Assembly (NCBI RefSeq): GCF_022513565.1
Contig: NZ_JAKWBE010000020.1
Coordinates: 62,001-126,000, forward strand
Direction: 5' to 3'
Source: Streptomyces gilvus
GTDB taxonomy: Bacteria > Actinomycetota > Actinomycetes > Streptomycetales > Streptomycetaceae
DNA: 64,000 nucleotides
The position numbers and the translations under genes are program-made. The notes under the pieces were generated by a model that saw only the letters and a program-made list of their open reading frames with translations, was not told the DNA's origin and did not search any database. Positions 61,795-64,000 of the stretch are shown piece by piece (position 1 is the first letter of the stretch; the number at the start of each line of letters is the position of its first letter).

Positions 61795-62577
61795 ATGGTG
61801 CCGGTCCTTCCTGGAGCCGAGCCGTTCCGCCACGAGGGCGGGGAGGTCGGCGTCCTGCTCTGCCACGGGTTCACGGGCTCGCCCCAGTCGCTGCGCCCGT
61901 GGGCGGAGCATCTCGCCGAGCACGGCCTCACGGTGTCGCTGCCGCTGCTGCCCGGGCACGGCACCCGCTGGGAGGACATGCAGCTCACCGGCTGGCAGGA
62001 CTGGTACGCGGAGGTGGACCGCGAGCTGCGCGCCCTGGGCGAGCGCTGCGAGCGGGTCTTCGTGGCCGGTCTGTCCATGGGCGGCGCCCTGGCGCTGCGG
62101 CTGGCGGCCCGGCACGGTGACGCGGTCAGCGGCGTCGTGGTCGTCAACCCGGCGAACAAGGTGCACGGCCTGTCCGCGTACGCCCTTCCGGTGGCCCGTC
62201 ATCTCGTCCGTACGACGAAGGGGATCGCCAGCGACATCGCCCTGCCGGGCAGCGCCGAGCTGGGCTACGACCGGGTGCCGCTGCACGCGGCGCACTCCCT
62301 GAGGAACTTCTTCCGGCTGGTCGACCGCGAGCTGCCGCAGGTCACCCAGCCGCTGTTGCTGCTGCGCAGCCCGCAGGACCATGTGGTGCCGCCGGCCGAC
62401 TCCGCGCGCGTGCTGAGCCGGGTCTCCTCGCGGGACGTCACCGAGATCCTGCTGGAACAGAGCTACCACGTCGCGACGTTGGACCATGACGCGGACCGGA
62501 TCTTCGAGGAGAGCCTCGCGTTCATCGGCCGGCTCGCACCCAGTGTCGGCAAGGAAGGGACGGCCGCTGGTGGCTGA
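61795..62577 (+). CDS. Alpha/beta hydrolase, carboxylesterase/monoacylglycerol lipase type
   Basis: 260 aa. Oxyanion part CHGFTGSPQ, nucleophile elbow GLSMGGALA, acid in SPQDHVVPP and His in SYHVATLDHD, matching Est30-like carboxylesterases. AGGAG lies 4 nt before ATG 61795 and 7 before GTG 61798; ATG 61780 precedes the Shine-Dalgarno and is rejected. Overlaps next gene by 8 bp; adjacency to the divergent acyltransferase suggests lipid metabolism. Confidence 0.9.
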   Translation: MVPVLPGAEPFRHEGGEVGVLLCHGFTGSPQSLRPWAEHLAEHGLTVSLPLLPGHGTRWEDMQLTGWQDWYAEVDRELRALGERCERVFVAGLSMGGALALRLAARHGDAVSGVVVVNPANKVHGLSAYALPVARHLVRTTKGIASDIALPGSAELGYDRVPLHAAHSLRNFFRLVDRELPQVTQPLLLLRSPQDHVVPPADSARVLSRVSSRDVTEILLEQSYHVATLDHDADRIFEESLAFIGRLAPSVGKEGTAAGG

Positions 62578-63169
62578 GCACGACTCGGATCGCGAGGACC
62601 GCGAGCCGGAGGAGCAGGGCGTCCCGTTCGACGAGGACGCCGCGTGGGCCGCGATCGTCGCGGGTTACGGCGAGGAACCGCCGGACCCGCCGGGCACGAA
62701 GCCGTTCAAGTCGGTCGAGGACCTGGCCCTGCTGGAGCCGGAGACCAACGACGAGAAGCCGGCCGACGACCGGGAGAACAGGTCGGACAAGGGGGACGAG
62801 GAGGAGAAGCAGAGCAGACCCTCGGGTCCGCTGGGCAGCTCCATCTCCTTCGCGCCCGGCGTCGGACCGCGCGACTACACGGCCCGGGAGCCGTCCGAGG
62901 ACGACTTCGACGAGGACGACGAGGGGCACTTCGTCCCGCCGGAGCCGCCGCCGCTGCCCGACGCCGACGTGACCGCCAAGTTCGCCTGGCTGGGCGTCAT
63001 CGGCGGCCCCGTGCTGATCCTGCTGGCCGTGCTGTTCGGCTGGGACATGACCTGGTGGCTCACCACCCTCGGCATCGGCGGCTTCCTGGGCGGCTTCGCC
63101 ACACTGGTGATGCGCATGCGCACGGACGACGACGAGCCCGAGGACCCGGGCCGCGGCGCGGTGGTCTGA
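62570..63169 (+). CDS. Acidic membrane protein of unknown function
   Basis: 199 aa. First about 135 residues are very acidic and Pro-rich (EDREPEEQGVPFDEDAAWAAIVAGYGEEPPDPP), then two membrane helices (about 137-158 and 161-180) and an acidic end. GTG 62570 preceded by GGAAGGGA; overlaps the hydrolase stop, so co-translated. Conserved in streptomycetes; no known domain. Confidence 0.8.
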   Translation: MAEHDSDREDREPEEQGVPFDEDAAWAAIVAGYGEEPPDPPGTKPFKSVEDLALLEPETNDEKPADDRENRSDKGDEEEKQSRPSGPLGSSISFAPGVGPRDYTAREPSEDDFDEDDEGHFVPPEPPPLPDADVTAKFAWLGVIGGPVLILLAVLFGWDMTWWLTTLGIGGFLGGFATLVMRMRTDDDEPEDPGRGAVV

Positions 63170-63195
63170 CGCCCCCACCCCCACCCACAGCCGAC

Positions 63196-63231
63196 CGAGG
63201 GCCCGCCCGGACACATCCGGGCGGGCCCTCG
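63196..63231. terminator. Bidirectional terminator
   Basis: Perfect 16-bp stem CGAGGGCCCGCCCGGA with loop CACA, between convergent genes. Confidence 0.88.
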
Positions 63232-63276
63232 TGCGCGTGCCTCGACAGCCGGCAGACGGGAACTGTCGGACAGGCC

Positions 63277-64000
63277 CTACGAGGCGGCGGGGATTCTGAG
63301 GGCGGCCAGGACCGGGAGGTGGTCCGTGGCTGTCCTCAGGTCGGTCTCGGTGACGCCGGGGAGGCCGAGCGGGACGCCCGCGCCGAGCACCTCGATGCCC
63401 TTGGTGGCGAAGATCGCGTCGATGCGCTGGAGGGGGATGACCGGGGTGAAGGTGTACTCGCTGCCCCAGGGGACGGTCGTCCAGCAGTCCTGGAGGTCGG
63501 CGGCCAGGCGCTGGAAGGTGCGGCCGGTGGGCCGGTCGTTGAGGTCGCCGCCCGCGACGGCGTGGTCCACGCCGAGGCCGGCCAGCCGGTCCAGGAGCAT
63601 GCCGGCCTGGTCGTAGCGTTCGTTCGGCTCGAGGGAGAGGTGGCAGCTCAGTACGCCGACGCGGACGCCGCCGAAGCGGACGACCGCGGTGGCGAAGCCG
63701 CGTCGGTGCCGGCCGGGGGTGAGCGGCAGCAGGACGTCCTCCGTGCGCTCCACGGTGGCCCGGAGGCCGCAGAGGATCGCCGGGCCCGCGGCGGTGCCGC
63801 CGCCGGTGAGGATGACCAGGCCGGAGGCCGAGGCCAGGCGGGCGAGCTTCTTGCGCCAGCGGAAGAAGCGGGGGGCTTCCTGGATGAGCACCAGGTCCGG
63901 GGCGCACGCGGTGATGACGCGGGCGAGGGCGTCGGTGTCGTCCCGCATCGAGCGGATGTTGTAGCTCAGGACGCGCAGGACGGCAGAACCGTCGGCCTCG
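63277..64000 (-). CDS. Endonuclease/exonuclease/phosphatase (EEP) family protein (5' end cut by window edge)
   Basis: At least 240 residues. VLRVLSYNIRSMRDDTDAL, LVLIQEAP, VLSCHLSLEPNER, AVAGGDLNDRP, RIDAIFATKG and TATDHLPVLAAL are the EEP metal and His motifs in order. Frame is open to the right edge (LSYNIRS lies beyond the internal ATG 63948), so the true start is outside. Could be DNase, phosphodiesterase or lipid phosphatase. Confidence 0.88.
   Translation of the reverse strand, partial: EADGSAVLRVLSYNIRSMRDDTDALARVITACAPDLVLIQEAPRFFRWRKKLARLASASGLVILTGGGTAAGPAILCGLRATVERTEDVLLPLTPGRHRRGFATAVVRFGGVRVGVLSCHLSLEPNERYDQAGMLLDRLAGLGVDHAVAGGDLNDRPTGRTFQRLAADLQDCWTTVPWGSEYTFTPVIPLQRIDAIFATKGIEVLGAGVPLGLPGVTETDLRTATDHLPVLAALRIPAAS

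Overview
The window is high-GC actinobacterial chromosome with the gene content and order of Streptomyces: a division and cell-wall (dcw) cluster without ftsA, murC or mraZ, DivIVA/SepF growth proteins, many GTG/TTG starts, a DksA/TraR-type regulator with a histone-H1-like tail, and a PASTA Ser/Thr kinase. No tRNA, rRNA, IS, prophage or CRISPR was seen. It looks like a conserved core region with a few unusual local elements.

Layout. 1-5343 (minus): truncated Na+/H+ antiporter, GNAT acetyltransferase, pseudouridine synthase, lspA, and a Lys/Ala-rich zinc-finger regulator built on an exact 201-bp higher-order repeat. 5344-9109 (plus): ileS behind a T-box leader that appears to control translation. 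9227-27137 (minus): the growth/division block divIVA-yggT-sepF-yggS-pgeF-ftsZ-ftsQ-murG-ftsW-murD-mraY-murF-murE-ftsI-ftsL-rsmH, with several 4-bp stop/start overlaps. It joins lipid II synthesis (murE/F, mraY, murD, murG) to the divisome (FtsZ, SepF, FtsQ, FtsL, FtsW, FtsI).

27407-33138 (plus): beta-carbonic-anhydrase-like protein and a MoxR-DUF58-transglutaminase operon. 33287-33766: degenerate tandem repeats of about 30 bp between convergent genes. 33834-36089 (minus): DUF3040 protein, methyltransferase, HEPN-like protein. 36207-39721 (plus): a palindromic operator, a degenerate ABC-type ATPase lacking a normal stop, a YhgE/Pip membrane protein and a TetR regulator. 40194-46692: carotenoid-desaturase-like flavoprotein, a membrane protein with a Tyr/Gln/Gly-rich tail, metF, thiE, an Rv2175c-like protein, a ferredoxin-reductase-like flavoprotein and a small unknown protein.

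46752-49004 (plus): TPP riboswitch driving thiO-thiS-thiG. 49123-51964: PASTA kinase and endonuclease IV. 51970-52575: a CsoR-like operator inside a promoter, in front of a His-rich DUF4396 membrane protein. 52589-54193: sulfite-oxidase-like protein, bacterioferritin, and its ferredoxin under an iron box. 54283-57765: class II DAHP synthase divergent from a fused anthranilate synthase with a Trp-codon leader peptide and attenuator. 57786-64000: phosphofructokinase, a two-component pair, acyltransferase, alpha/beta hydrolase, an acidic membrane protein and a truncated EEP nuclease.

Nothing here is clearly a new defence or biosynthetic system. The most unusual items are the 30-bp intergenic repeat array, the 201-bp repeat in the DksA-like gene, the operator-controlled degenerate ATPase/YhgE/TetR module, and the CsoR-box DUF4396 gene.
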